From contig NW_024104428.1 in assembly GCF_003945595.2 (NCBI RefSeq), forward strand, positions 954,106 through 1,018,105: a DNA stretch of 64,000 nt, in the 5' to 3' direction. The notes under the pieces are model-generated. The model ran no database searches. It was given only the letters and a program-made list of their open reading frames with translations, and was not told the DNA's origin. Each line of letters begins with the position of its first letter. The first letter of the stretch is position 1. The stretch comes from Pipra filicauda (taxonomy: Eukaryota > Chordata > Aves > Passeriformes > Pipridae). The position numbers and the translations under genes were made by a program. Below, piece after piece: positions 47,887 through 60,805 of the stretch.

Positions 47887-49524
47887 GTCAGTGAGAGAAA
47901 TATTTCTTTCAGAGATGTGCCCCTTCCATCCCCATCTTCCCCAAGACCTCTTGTCTGTAAACCATCATGACCTGGAAGCTTAATGAGACTTACACAGTCT
48001 GGTTGTCCCAGCTGCTCCTCTCTCAGTCTCTGATGCTATTTTCTCTTGGTCCAGAAAAGGGCAAGATCTGCGTGAGCCCCTCCAGAGCCATCTTTGTAGT
48101 GGAAACAGATGTGAAGGAATTATTCAGCCCTTCAAGAACATATTTAGTTTCCTTAATTGCTCTCTTTTAAGTACAGGTGACTCAGTGCTCAAATATTTAA
48201 GCAGACCTCGCAGTGTGGGTTACTTGGAAAATCAGTGCTTTTACACCTCTAGGCTCCTGCATGCTTAAACCCATTTTGATCTTCTAAGACTGGGAAAAAT
48301 GTTGTCCAGTGAAGAGCATCAAGAGCTTAGTCCGTGTTGTCCAAAAAACAGTTGTGAGATGCTTTGAGCAACTACTACTTTCACAACAGTCTTTAAAAAA
48401 AGTAAAAAATCTAGCTGCAGAGTCCAAAAGTTGTTTCCATCAAGCAATAGATGTCCAGTGGGTTCTGCTTCCCCTCTGTCTTGCAGGAGAGGAGAAGGAT
48501 AGCTTCACATTCAACCACAACCTGCCAGATGCTGTGGGACGTGCAAGTGTTCCCACAGCACTACGTGGCCCTTCTCATTTTCCAGGTTGTCTTTCTGGCC
48601 AAATGTATCTATTGCCAGATGTTGCTCACCTTGCTGAGTCTGCAGCTCATGCAGCTGCCAGATTTTCACAGGGGTTCAGGGTTTTTATCAAGAGTAGCAA
48701 AAACTTGACGAGACACTTGCAGGTTCGCCGTGGCTGAAAGGGTGCTGAGTTGCAGCAAGGGAAACAGGAAGGTTCGTGTTCAGCTCACTCCCAGGATGCA
48801 TGAAAAGCTAAGAAATGGCCAGGCAGGCAGGCAAGTGATGGCTTTATAAGGAGACTCGGGATGCAACTCAGAGGTGGGGAAGATTTTGAAAAGAAAAGAA
48901 AAATGGCATTGTACAAGAATCAAGGAAAATGCTTTCCAAATGTTTCTGCCAGCTGGACAGAACCTTGCCTGGAAGATGTGTACTCACAGGGCCTGCCGTG
49001 GCAGGCAGCAGATCTGCAAGGCAGGAGCCACAGTGTGGGTGTTGTTGGCCTCCCCCAGCCCCAGGCCTCAGCACTTCCCACCAGAAAGGAGAAGCTGCTT
49101 CTCTGCAGGGGTGGGAGGTGACACGTCACAGCACCTTGGGGTTCCTGTTGCATCACAGACTTCCTGACCCCCACTGCAATAGCTTTGTCCTCCCTCAGCG
49201 TGCAAACAACCCCTGCCGCCTGGGCTGGCCCCCTGTCCCTGTGGGGATGTGCAGGCCCTGCAGCGTGGCAGGCAGCCAAGCTGAGCAGTGTCCCCACAGT
49301 AACACAGACCCAGCAGACAAACCATCTGCTCCCTGGGGCTCTCCTGACTTTGGCTGCACGGAGGGACTCAAGGACCAGGGGGTCCCGATGGACAGGCTGG
49401 CAGTGCCCCACTGCAGTGACAAAGGAAAATTGGATCAGGGGCTGCATCCACAGGGACACTGCTAGCAAAAATAGAAATGTGATCATGCCACTCTGCTCAG
49501 TGCTTTTCAGGCCACATCCAGCCA
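47887..49524. other. Non-coding stretch
   Basis: Unique sequence. The frames at 48309-48737 (142 residues, plus) and 48920-49549 (209 residues, minus) lack recognisable motifs and splice support. The second runs into the CR1 element. Confidence 0.45.
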
Positions 49525-50022
49525 TGCTGTAGCCAGTTCTGGTCCCCATGACTCAAAAAAAGACATGAACAGACTGGAAAGGGACCAAAGGAGGGCCACA
49601 AAGATGATCAAAGTGCTGGAGATCCTACCATATGAGGAAAACACGAAGTAATTAGATCTTTTCCCCCTGGAAAAGGCTCAGGAGGGGACTTCATCACAGT
49701 TTTCCAGTACCTAAAGGGTTGCTCCAAATTAAACAGAGGTTCTCTCTTCATAAGGAGCCACATGGAGAGGACAGGGGCAATGGTACAAGTTGCACAAGGT
49801 GAGATTTCATTTTGATATAATAAATACATTTTTTACGGTGAGAGCAGTCAATCACTGGAACAACCTCTCCAGGGAGGTAGTGGAGCCCTCACCACTGGAA
49901 GTTTCCCAGACATGACTGGACAGGGTGCTAGATAATCTCATCTACTCTCTCTTTCCCATGGAATGTTGAACCAGATGATCTTTCAAGGTCTCTTCCAACC
50001 TGGGCTGTCCTGTGCTTCTGAG
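49525..50022 (+). mobile_element. CR1 LINE, 3'-truncated copy including the 3' end
   Basis: This is the clearest transposable element in the window. In order on the plus strand it shows hallmark CR1 3' segments: a tagccagttctggtcccc block, ggagggccacaaagatgatc, a cctggaaaaggctc block, tttccagtacctaaagg, a caatggtacaag block, ttttttacggtgagagcagt, cactggaacaacctctcc, agggaggtagtggagccc, and the terminal agatgatctttcaaggtctc followed by ttccaacctgggc and a degenerate octamer tail near 50015. It carries many substitutions and small indels and cannot encode protein. The 5' end is truncated, as is usual for CR1. It matches the consensus from memory; I could not align it. Confidence 0.9.
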
Positions 50023-51846
50023 ACTAGCTCCATCTCCAGACCCCAGCTTCCCTCCAGGGCCTCACCCCTCCTGGCCCCTGTGCATCCCCATTTACAGGCA
50101 ATTCCCCTGTTACCCAGGGAATGTGCCTCCAGCCATCCCTTCCAGGATCCCCTCTCCTGCCTCTTACCAGAAGGAATCATGACTCTACCATGACCAGACA
50201 GCATATGCCCTTGACAGGAGAAGCATTCTCTCTGTTTGCAGACTCCTTGCTGCTTCTTTTCTTTTGCAGAAGGATTTGTTCCCTTGCTTCTCCTCCCATC
50301 TCCTCCTGAAAAAGCAGAGAATAAAAAGGGAGACAACCCTGCCACTTTGTTGTCACTAGTCAGAAGGGTGGAGGGAATGGAAGAGGATGTATTTAAGAAC
50401 ATACCTGAAGGATTTGGGATATTACACTCACATACCCATTCACCTCTTGGATACAGACTCTGTGTCATTTATCCTAATCTGTCCCTTTGCACTTCACAGT
50501 AATCACCTTTCACCACGAGATCACACAACTCTTATACCCACAGCAGCACACAAATCACCAGACCCAACCCTGTCCCAAAGAAATCACAGCTAATCTACTT
50601 ATTGTAGAGTAACACAATGACCCTTTGACCAAACAGAGCCAGGGAAGTGCTTTAGAAAGAGAGCTGCAAAACATGCACAACATGGAAACATGGGCTCCAG
50701 CTACAGGGCAGCTCCCAGTGTTGGAGTGATGGTGTTGATAGTTATCCAGAGGTTTCACCATATGTGTGTGCACACATTTCTATTGCCCACAATGGCCTGC
50801 CTGAATTTGGAAATAGCTCCCCTACAGCTCAGCAGGGAACATTTCTACGCTGGAGCTTCTGACCTCCATGATATCAACAGGGACCGGATCTAGGGATATT
50901 GCTCTAGATCCTTCATCCCATGCCATGGCTTCTGCAAACGGGATGGAGGTGGAAATGTCTGATCCAAACCCGAACCAATTGCCACGAAGTTTTTGGTCCT
51001 AATCCATTACTAAATGCTGGAAAGTTCAGAGTGCCTCACAAGCCTGCTAATGAAGAAAGTGGAGTAGGGAGAGAAGTACGAACCCCATTTCTGTGCCAAA
51101 AGTGAATTCAGTTTTGTAGAGAAACGGCATATTCAATACAGCGCGTCCAGTGATCATCAGTTCCAGTCTGCTCTTTTCCTTCCCTTAACAGGATTTTCCC
51201 AGCACTACTTACCTCATCAGCCTTTCATTGCTACTAAGCCAGGAATCCCAGACAATCTGTCCCACTGCCTCCAAACAACTTTCTGTCTATCACTAACAGG
51301 CCTGCAGCATCCATATGTCCTGCAGCCTTCACTGCTATCAACAGTCTTAATCTTCCTTATCACCAGTTATCCAAATATCCAAGGCAGAAATAGATGCTAA
51401 ATTTCAGATCATTAGCAGAAAACAGAACCAATTATGGAAAAAATAGCCAAGAGTAAGAGATCTCACACTGGATTAAAAATAGATTGTTTTTATCCATTCT
51501 CATGACTTCAAGTGGGCGTGCAGAACAGCAGGCTTTGCAAGCTCAGAGGGGAAATGTGCCTGGCTGGGGGGCCAGAAGAGCTGGTTTGGGTGGGGATGTA
51601 CCCCTCTGGTTCAGGTCTGAAGTGTGGAGGAAGGTTTGCACAGCACCACAGCTTGTCCCAGGGGCCTGGGATGCCTCCTGGGGCCACCAGGGCAAGCCTG
51701 GCTGGAGAGTGGGCAGGGTGAGCCTCTGCGCTGGGTGGCCGCCACCACTGAGCATGCAGGAGCACAGGTCTCAGGAGGCAGCAAAAGGGTGTTGAAAGTT
51801 GCTTTCCCCATGCAAATCTGTTCAACACTTTGTACTCTGACATAGG
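50023..51846. other. Non-coding stretch
   Basis: Mixed unique DNA after the CR1 element, with no coding signal or repeat family recognised. Confidence 0.45.
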
Positions 51847-52044
51847 TCACGGCCTCCTCAGGGACTCGAAATCCTCTGAGGAGAAAGACTGTCCATCAGG
51901 CTCCCCTCGCTGGTTTTGCTGAAGGAATGTAATTGCCTTCGACAGCATCCTTTCCTCACACAGTAAAGAGCTTGGAGCTGGAAGGATAGACATAACTTCT
52001 GCCATCCCTGGTGTGCACCTTTGATGGTACCAGCGTGGAAGACA
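51847..52044 (-). other. Weak candidate terminal exon
   Basis: On the minus strand an acceptor-like gattttttgttttgtcag ends at 52045 and opens a phase-0 frame of 65 residues, ending in TGA at 51849-51847. The second half is protein-like (MLSKAITFLQQNQ, then an acidic SSEDFESL segment). RNY bias is only about average, no donor-linked upstream exon was found and no family is recognised. It may well be chance. Confidence 0.15.
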
Positions 52045-52829
52045 CTGACAAAACAAAAAATCTGCCCCAAAGCAGGGAGGAGGAGATGCCTGCAAAGCGA
52101 GTGTGGCTCTCAGCAAGCACTGAGGAACAACCAAATCTCCGGGAGATGAAGCGAGTCTTCCAGAGGAAATTTTGAGAAAGAACATCTTCCAGCTGTAAGG
52201 GAAAACTGAAGCCCAGCAGTGTTAGGGGACAGTTTCAGCTCCTGCTGCCCCCCCTCCTAAAGACTTGGGCTCCAGCAGCAGCTTCACCATCAGTGACCAT
52301 CAGCACCCCAGTGCATCCAAGAACCCCCTGCAGCCACGGCACTGGTGGGAGACAAGCAGGGGAAGATTGTTCATCTGGACTCAAGCAAGTCAATAGATTC
52401 CATGTTTGAACACTACATTAAGATGGATGGTTTAAATGCCTTGAGAGTTTATTTTGGCTGGGACAAGCACAAGGGCTGAGAGAAAGGGAACAAGAAAACT
52501 AGATACAATTTCCATGAGGATTATTTGTTCTTCACCATCTCAAGAGACTCCCAAAGCACTATTATCACTAGGCTTAAGTTCATTTTTTTGGGCTCTATAG
52601 TGCTGCTGGGAAATGCTTGGGAGGGGTCAACAAATACACACCTCCTCAAATAAAGAGCAGGAAGACAATGTGAAATAAAGAGGGAATAAGAACATGGAAA
52701 GTTTGCATAAAGAAGAGTAGCCACAGCTTGGCTACACAAGAGCTTCATCTGTTCCAAGTACAGTAAATGGAAATAAAACTTTGAGTCAAACCTTATTTGT
52801 CCTATTAATTCAGCTGAGCATGAAGTCAC

Positions 52830-53160
52830 AACAGAGAGGGGGGAAAAAAGATATTCAAAATAATCTTAAATAGCTTAAACTAAAACCAATCATTTACCAG
52901 CACACAGTCACAATAAAAGCAATTAGCATGCAAAATATTAAGAACCTATCCTGTCTTTAAAATATCTATGGGCCACAAATAGAGGTGCACAAAAGACAGA
53001 TTATGAGCAAATCTCAACTTCTTATGCCATCAATTCTCAAGTTAATTATCTGATAATCACCATGGCATTCATTTACAGAATAAATATCCCATTTAAAATT
53101 AAATCTGCACGTAAATAGAAAAAAAGTTAATTAACAAAACAATAAAGTACCCAGCAATGT
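52830..53160. promoter_or_regulatory. AT-rich block, possible regulatory or matrix-attachment-like DNA
   Basis: About 330 bases of strongly AT-rich unique sequence with repeated TAAT/ATTA cores (gcaattagcatgcaaaatat, caagttaattatctgataat, aaaagttaattaacaaaaca). It could be a homeodomain-rich enhancer or simply AT-rich spacer. Confidence 0.25.
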
Positions 53161-54529
53161 AAATGCTCTGCTGACTCCACTCCCTGGTAGTAGCAAGAGT
53201 CTGATGGAACTTTGTGCTGAACTCTCAGATTGAGGCACTGGGGCCTATACTTTTGGCAGCAATGCAACACATGCTGTCATAAAAAAATAAGTTGCAAGTT
53301 TGTCAGTGACAAGGAAGAAGTACAGGAAAGCCCAGATCCCACTTCAACACAGCTTATCCTTATTTCTACCTCCATCAAATAAAGCACATAAGCCTCCATG
53401 AAAATCATATGCTTGCATCCTGAGCTGAATAGGGATAAGCAAAGAACATGCTTAAATATTTTGCAGAATTAGATCCACAATCTTAATTTCATACTGTAGT
53501 TATTCATTCTCAGAAAAATCTGTTTCTATGGAAACTTATTTGGGATCCAGCAGAGAGATTTTCCCTTTGATTCTCACTTTTAGAGTCAGTGTTTCCTCCT
53601 GTCTCTTTCTCTAGAGGTGTTCTAAAAAAGCAGATTTCTGATTTCTTTGCCTGTTTCACAGCAAACCGCTATGTCCAAGTTCCCTCATTTGTTAGGCAGA
53701 GAAAATTCCCAACTATGCTATTGTGATAGTGTGAAGTCCTTGAATGGAAGATGCTGTAGAGAAAGAAAGGATAATGGATAATCTAAAAGCTTCATCTTGC
53801 CTAGTGGCCTACAGATTAACATGATTTACTGTCCTGAAAGGAGATTCTAATGCTTTTATAAGCATTTTTAGGAAAAAAAAAAAAGCCCTGTTAGGTGGTG
53901 TAAAATAAAGAGAAAATGTGAATGTTTAAATGGGTATGAGCCCTTTTTTTATTTTGGTATCGAAGTAAACGTGGAATAAGGACATTAAAAAGGATGCATG
54001 GTTGGACTATCTACCTCCTCTCCTCGTCTGAGCAATGGCCAAAAGCACAGGCCTGAAGCAGAAGACAAAAGCAGAGCAGGCATATGTGATACTTCCCCAA
54101 ACCTCTACCAACCCACTGCTCCAGGACTTACCAAAAGACCTCCTTCATGGTCAGCAATGCTCAGTAGGTTCCTTCATGGATTGCTTTCTCCTGGGAAACA
54201 CGAAATTACAGCACAACATCCCATAACAAGGAGCTTTCCCACAACTTTACGTTGTGTGAAGACCATGCTCCTCCTCCTTTCCTTTCATTTTGAGGCTGCT
54301 GCCAGCTGGCTTTGTCAGCATCCCACTGCTCTTAGGCAGGGAGAGAAGGAAAGCCCAGCCACTGCCAATCCTTTCCTTGCCATTTGAGGTTTCTCTCATT
54401 TTACGTGTGAAGCTGAGGTTGATCTATTTTTGCCACCGTGCCTCTCTTCACAGTCACCTACACAAATGTCATCTGCTGTTTCATCACACAGTCTCATAAT
54501 GCCCTGTGCATTTCATCAGAGCCAGCCCT
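53161..54529. other. Non-coding stretch
   Basis: Moderately AT-rich. An A12 run near 53873-53884 and a T7 run near 53945 are the only low-complexity features. No gene recognised. Confidence 0.45.
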
Positions 54530-54890
54530 TGTTACTAATATCTTGACTAACTTCATGTCACCTTTCTTTGCTTCCCAGTCATCCTCTTTTCCAGACCATT
54601 TCTGTGTTCATTGAGCAGCACAGGTCTCAGAACTGGTGACCTCTCTTTTCTGTCAGAACCATTTACTTTCTTTTCTTCCTGGTATTTTTAACAAATAGCT
54701 TATCTGTGCAAGGACCTACCAGTTTTATCCTATGGTTACTTAGTTTCTGTAATAACAATGGACATTGTGGAGTCTCTTTTGGCTCCACATAGACTACATC
54801 CATGAGATTTTTCTCATCCACATGCTGACTTCTTCAAAAACGTAATAGATTTTTGTGAGTTATGCCTGCTGTTTTCAATAGCCAGACCAT
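54530..54890 (-). mobile_element. Ancient CR1/L3-type LINE remnant, internal ORF2 part
   Basis: The plus strand resembles the reverse complement of the reverse-transcriptase region of old CR1/L3 elements: gagcagcacaggtctcagaa, a tttggctccacatagactac block, catccatgagatttttctca, and cttcaaaaacgtaatagatt followed by tttgtgagttatgcctgctg. The last part is the most diagnostic. It is strongly decayed with no open frame kept. Similarity is from memory and the limits are uncertain. Confidence 0.55.
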
Positions 54891-55629
54891 TACTTTTTTT
54901 CCTTGCTTAGTGCAGAGGTCAATCCTTCCAGGTACCTGCAGGTCCCTCAGCCTTCTCATGTCTGGTCAGTCAAGCACAGCAGCTTGCAGAGACATCCAAG
55001 TCTCTGAATACCCATACATACAAGATATACAACAAACTCCAGCCTCATCCTAGGACCCAAGAGCCTTGTGTTAGTGAAGAGTATAGTAAATATCCCTTCA
55101 GACATCATTCTTCAAGACAGGTCAGATCTTTGACCAAAAGAGTCTCAATAAGATGCAGTTGTCCAGTATGAGCTACCAGGCTCCCGGATCACTGCTTCTG
55201 GATTAATGACTCTATCCCCAGGAGCCTTTGGGTCTGTCCCAGAACAGCTTTGTCAGTTGTCTTGCTCAAGTTCAACTAAACACCCAAATAATAGCACAAA
55301 ATCAGCTACCTAGCCCCCCATACCTCTGCCTCACCTGGGGAACCCACCAAGTTGATGTTCACGCTCTGAGACCAAAGAGTGGGATGACCTTGCATTGCCT
55401 GTACAGGATGTGTGCCTTAAAAGAGGGGTGTGTGACAGCAGGACAATGCGTCCACAGCTTTCTCTCCAGGCACAGAGGGGTTGGGGGCTTGGCCTTGGGC
55501 ACGGCTTCCCAAGGACAGAAAGCAGGGGACGCTGTGCCGCACTGACAGAGCTGAGAGTTAGCCCACGACATCCTCCCATCCTTCCTCCCTGTCCCTTTAG
55601 ACCTTCAGTAATTCCTCTCTGAATTGCCT

Positions 55630-56115
55630 GCCTCTCTTAACATTACCAGGCAGCAGCGTACGTCCCACTTCATTAAGCCTGTAAGCCACTGGCTGGATGA
55701 TATCTGACTTGCATCCGTTTGCAATTTAAAACGGGCATTTGCTTCAGATCAAAGCAGCAGCGGCAGCAGGAACAGAAATTAGCATCTCGCAGCCTCTCTC
55801 TCCCCGGTTTCGTCGCCACAGTGTGTCTCCCTCATTACCAGGGAAATGAAATGTCTTTACAGTTCAGGCTGCCTCTGCCTTTTATCCCGCGGCCACTGCA
55901 TGAGGCGTTACTGCCACATTTAACAGCGATTGGTCATGGCCCTTCTCTTTCAAATGGGACAGTGGACCTCTCCTCACTATTAGCATCCCACGAGGGTTCT
56001 GTGAGGAGTCACAGCCCCTCCTGGTATGTCATACCAGTCCCAGCATTCACCCATTCATTCCCTCACGCTTAAAATAATGATAAAACCAGCGTTTTCCCCC
56101 TTGCCGGTGAATTTT
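55630..56115. promoter_or_regulatory. Candidate conserved regulatory block
   Basis: A long repeat-free mosaic in which AT cores and CpG-bearing words alternate: agcagcgtacgtcccacttc, cttgcatccgtttgcaattt, aaaacgggcatttgc, agaaattagcatctcgcagc, cggtttcgtcgccacag, ttatcccgcggccactgcat and gaggcgttactgccac. Retained CpGs outside a classical island hint at constraint. No open frame here shows coding bias or splice support. Confidence 0.3.
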
Positions 56116-59100
56116 CGCATTTAGTTGGCAGTCCTAGGAAAAAATGTTCCTCCCTCCCCTACAGAGAGCAGGTACAGCATGAGCAAGGCCAGAGATCAGG
56201 TCACTCTCTGCTTCACAGCCACCCCCAACAGGCTTTGCCTTCACAATGGTCCCCAGGGAGGTCTGAGGACAGCACCCACTGCGAGGGCAGGATTTGGGGG
56301 TGCCAGAGGAGCAGCTCCCTCCCTGTGCCCCCTCGCTTTGTCCAACAGCCCAGACTTGTACCCACTGCCTGCAGAGCTCAGTGTCAATTAAAAGACAAAA
56401 TACCCCCTGCAGGGATTATTCTGTTTCAATAATGCCACTGCTGGAGGTGAGTGCTTTGCCGTGGCAGGAGCGAGCTTGTGCCCACACACCCCTGGAGAGC
56501 TCACTGGCACTGGCTGTAGTGGAAGGCTCAGCTCCCTGCCAGCATCACTTACATAACTTTCCTTAGAAACACACAGGAAAAAAAACTGTAATGAATGAAT
56601 GAAAGCAAGGAAGCCCAGATGAGCACATGCTTGAACCTGTGGCTTGCAGTATTCTGCTTCCTGTCTGGGTCCCAGAAGCAAGTAGTGTTTGGATCTTGCT
56701 TTACAGTTTGCGTTTCTAAATTGGAGCTGCTAGAGAAACATGCCTGTGTTTGGTTTAAACCGTGTGCATTAGAGGGTTTTTACTTGGCTTTTTTAAATGC
56801 CCAGGCAGGTAGGGGAATTAATCTTGTATTAATCTCGTCAGTCCCACACCACCACAACCAGCCTCTTTGCTGGTGACTAAAAGGAGGCTGAGCTGGTCCC
56901 TCCTGCTGCTGAGGCAGCAAAGCCAGCCAGATGCCACGTTACCTCTCACACATCCTTCCCACCTCGAGCCTCGCAGCTGTACTGCTTCTCCCATGGAAAG
57001 CATCACTCTAGGGCAAGAGCTGCCTTTTCCTGCCCTCTGCAACTGCAATTATGTGCAACTGCAACTATAACAATAATTATGACTGTAATGCCATATTATC
57101 TGCTGAAAGAAAAGAGGGAGGGGCAGATGACTGGAGAAGGACAAAGAACCCCCAGCAGTAGGCAGATATGATGCAGCAGTTTCTTAATTATTAAGGAAGG
57201 TTCAGAATCCTAGCAGTGGTTCTGCTTTGTCTAAGGTGCCAAAGACCAAGGCCAAAGGACACACAAAACAAGCAGGGGCTGCAGGAATGCTCAAGGGAGA
57301 CCAAAGCACGTATCAAAACTGCTTCTTTTATTTCCAGTTTTTAAATATTTTATTACGAGAAGAAAACTGAATGTCAAATATCAAAACCAACTCAGAGTTA
57401 ATAGGAAGTAATGAAGAGATGCTGCTTGAGAGGGGACATCCCAGGAGAACTCCAAGCCATTCGTTTGGAATAATTTATTGGAAGTTTGGCAACCTTCCTC
57501 AGCAGCCTTGCCCTGGCAGTACAGGACAGCACGCTGCTGCTGTGCTCTCTGCTCCAAGGAAACAGGGCAGGCCAGGAAACCCTGAGCCATCAGCCACAAA
57601 CTGTCTCCTTGCTTGCAAACCACTTCCTGGCACTCCTGCACAGCAACCAGCTCGTCACTCAGCCATCCTCCCTCCTTGCAGAATAGAGGAGCCTTGCAGA
57701 GAAAGGTCCTCAGTGCACCCACCTGCAGGTGAGAGCCACTGCCACGATCCTTTGTCCCAATGCACGTTTGAGGAGTGACTGAGCACTGGCCTGGCTCCTG
57801 CCCAAAGGCAGGTGCCATAAAAGCATTCCAGGGAGGCAATGCAATGCAGGGGTTATACTCCCATCCATCCCACCCTCACATCATCCCTCTTATGAACAGT
57901 GAGGGGCTGCCAAGCCGTAGGGGTGGGCTGCCTTGCCTGGGAGGCACTGCCTGTGCTGCTCTCCCCTTGCCTTACAGTTCCCACACCTTCCTGTGGAAAC
58001 CTTCCACACACAACACAGCGTTTGTGTTTTTATAGCCACATGCAACCACTTCCCAGTGGATTAATTCATAATGGACCGAGCTCTGCATTGCCCTGTAGCC
58101 CCTTCAAACTGCTTTAAAACTGTGAAAGGACCCTGGGCCTTCCTGCCACGTGTTGCTCTCACACAGGGCATTCCCTGGGCAAGGGCACATCTGGAGGAGA
58201 GGGTGCAATGGGGGCACTGCTCTGCTGCTGCAATGTCTGTATTGCTGCACTGTTTTCTCCCAAGGGGCTATGACAGCTAGTTATATATTTTATCAGCTGT
58301 TCTACGTTATATCACGGGCTGGATTTGAACAAAAGGTTGGCAACGGGGCTGGGTGAAGGTGGCCAAGAGCCCCAGCAGCAAAATCAACACCACCCCCCTG
58401 ATCCAGCAGGCACACACATCTCTCTCCCTCTCTCATACATTTACCTCAGCTGACTGAAATGTCCTCTTTGAAAACAGGACTCTTTTGGAGATTTTACTGT
58501 GATAAGCTACAACTCTTTCTAAGTTCACTCGTGGAAAAAAAACCACCTTAAAAATAAAGCTGAAAGGTATGGTGGTGACACAGCAAAGCCAGGAAAAAAA
58601 AAATAAAGATGAAAAAACCTCACCACTGCAAACCCACACATTCTTCTTCCAGACCCTTTCATCAAGACCATGGGCACATTTACAAACTTAAAAACCTCTA
58701 AACCTGCATGAATATAAAGTTGATACTTACAAAGGCCTCTTGATTAAGTGAACCAAAACAGGACAGGAGAAGAAACGTCCCTGTTGAAAGAGAAACTTCT
58801 TTCTCTCTGACCACCTTTTTCCCCCCCAGTTCACCAGACACAAAAATCTCACATTGCAGCAGAGCCTGCAGCTTTTTACCTGAAGATCAGATGGCAGAAT
58901 GGTAGAGGCTGTCCCCAGCACTCCTATAATGAGCAGCAACCTCAGTAAGTCAGATTTTTTACTAGATAGATAGTCTTGATGAGGTTCATCCTAAGCCACA
59001 CAAAGAATGGGCTGTCAAGCTACCTGTTAGTGGCTCTCTGTGATAACACCTGAGGAGGTGTGAGACAACAGGTGACAAGAAAAGGGCAAAATTATATTTA

Positions 59101-60805
59101 AGAGTAAGGGGAACCTGAACACCCTCATCTTCTTAACTGCAATCCTTAGGGAGATACAGGGACAAAGTACTTACAAGCACCTAGAGGAACACAAAGAAAG
59201 AAAAAGCTTTTTGTTTGTCTGTTTTAAACAAAACCAGAGCACGTCAGACCTACCTACCTCCTTTGCAAGAAGACTGCAAGCCTTGTGGGAAGAGGTAGGC
59301 AGCAGTAGGCAGCATATATTCTTGATTTTACCAAGGTTTGTGAAGCATGCTCCCAAGGCACTCTTGGGCAAGCTGAGGAAACAACCCAAACGAAAACACG
59401 GAGGAACAGCACAGAATTGGCACATAAACTATGTGCATAGATTTATTGTTAATAATTGTTGTCAAAAGCGGTTCCTTCTTTCCTTTGCTGTGCCCTAACA
59501 CACCTACTTCTCCTTTCTGTACCCCCCAAATACGAGCCAGGCACCAGGGAGCCAACTCACACTGCTGTCCCTTGCTGGGACAACTCACCTGCCTCCTCTC
59601 CTTCACCCACTTTTCATGAAACTTGCAGGAGTTTCATGTCCTGGGAGCATCTGCTTCTCTGTGGAAGAGACCAAAACTGGTCCATGAGTTAAAGCATTAC
59701 CAAGACAGGGCTGAGACAAACAGACAGCAGGATTTTTCACAAAACGGTGTGGAAAACTGTTTGACAGACCCACGCAAACAGTGCTTCAATTAGACAGGAA
59801 AAACCAACAGCCTGAACATACAGTGAAGAAACAACTTGCTAGACAGCAAATCTGCAGGAGAGGAGCCCGACGACTGCGAGCCAAGCACAAACAGCGCCGT
59901 GCTGTCACACACACACAGAAAATCAAACACCCCACTGGGAAGTGTAAACGGGACATAACCCCCAAGGCAGGGGGGAAACCTCTACAGAGAGCCCCACGTG
60001 CAGCTCTGAGCGCTCACACTGTGGCAGAGACGGCTGGGGTCAGGGCAGCAAAGGGAAAAGCTGCACTGGGTCCAGAAAACACATCCCACGGGGAAAGACT
60101 GAACAAGCTGGAACCAGCCGGTACAGACAGAGGGGGCTGAACAGCAGAACGGGAGCAGTACTATTCAAAAGTGTGGAAAACGTGCATTTTCAAGGGACTG
60201 AAGCAGCTATCAGTTCTTCAGGATAAAGGACAGGCAGCTTTTCTATTTGTAAAGAAAGCAAAGGACATGAACAGATCATCTAGAGGGGTTGTGGTGTCTC
60301 CAAACCTCTCTCTGGTCAAAGGAAGCAGGTTCATAAATGTCTGCTGTGATTTCTATGCAGCTACTTTTGTCTCAGGACAGTGCTTTGAGTGTTACCCTGA
60401 CACCCGACCTTTCAACTCACTGAGATCACAACTCACTTTGCACAATTAGAGGTTCAATATCCCCTGGCTTACATGGACTGGATAGAAATCTCCTTTCCTC
60501 TAATGCATCAGCCAGACAATCTTCAGGTAGCAGAGCTCCTCAGCCTTGAAAAGGTGAGCCCGAGCTGGATTCCAGAGCACAGAGGAGCTGCCCCACAGAC
60601 ACACACATGGGTTTTTTATTACATGGAACAAACTGGACATGTCCAGTACCAGGTCCCAGGTGTGCAGCTTCCTGACCCACAGACAGCCCAGGCATGAGGG
60701 CCTGGATGCTGTCTTCTCCTACAGCAGTCCCAGCAAAGGAAGGAGCTGGAAAGTTTGTACACTTATCTCCAAGATGGCTTGGTGTCCCCTTCTTCCCTCT
60801 GGGAT
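56116..60805. other. Non-coding stretch downstream of the membrane-protein gene
   Basis: No second gene end is recognisable facing the minus-strand gene. Degenerate gcaactgcaa words recur at about 57039-57066, A-rich runs occur near 58530 and 58590-58620, and a Lys/Arg-rich open frame at 59781-60140 has no recognised domain. Additional AATAAA hexamers for a longer 3' UTR exist on the minus strand at 60620-60615 and 59447-59442. Confidence 0.45.
59295..59314. repeat. 10-bp perfect tandem duplication
   Basis: gtaggcagca occurs twice in direct succession. Confidence 0.85.

Noticed and set aside
48920..49549. 209-residue minus-strand frame
   Set aside because: It runs partly into the CR1 element and is Cys/His/Gly-rich without a domain, consistent with a chance frame.
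59781..60140. Lys/Arg-rich plus-strand frame resembling a nucleic-acid-binding protein
   Set aside because: Basic composition follows from local A/G/C-rich words (acacacacag, ggcaggggggaaac). No domain, no start context, no spliced partner.
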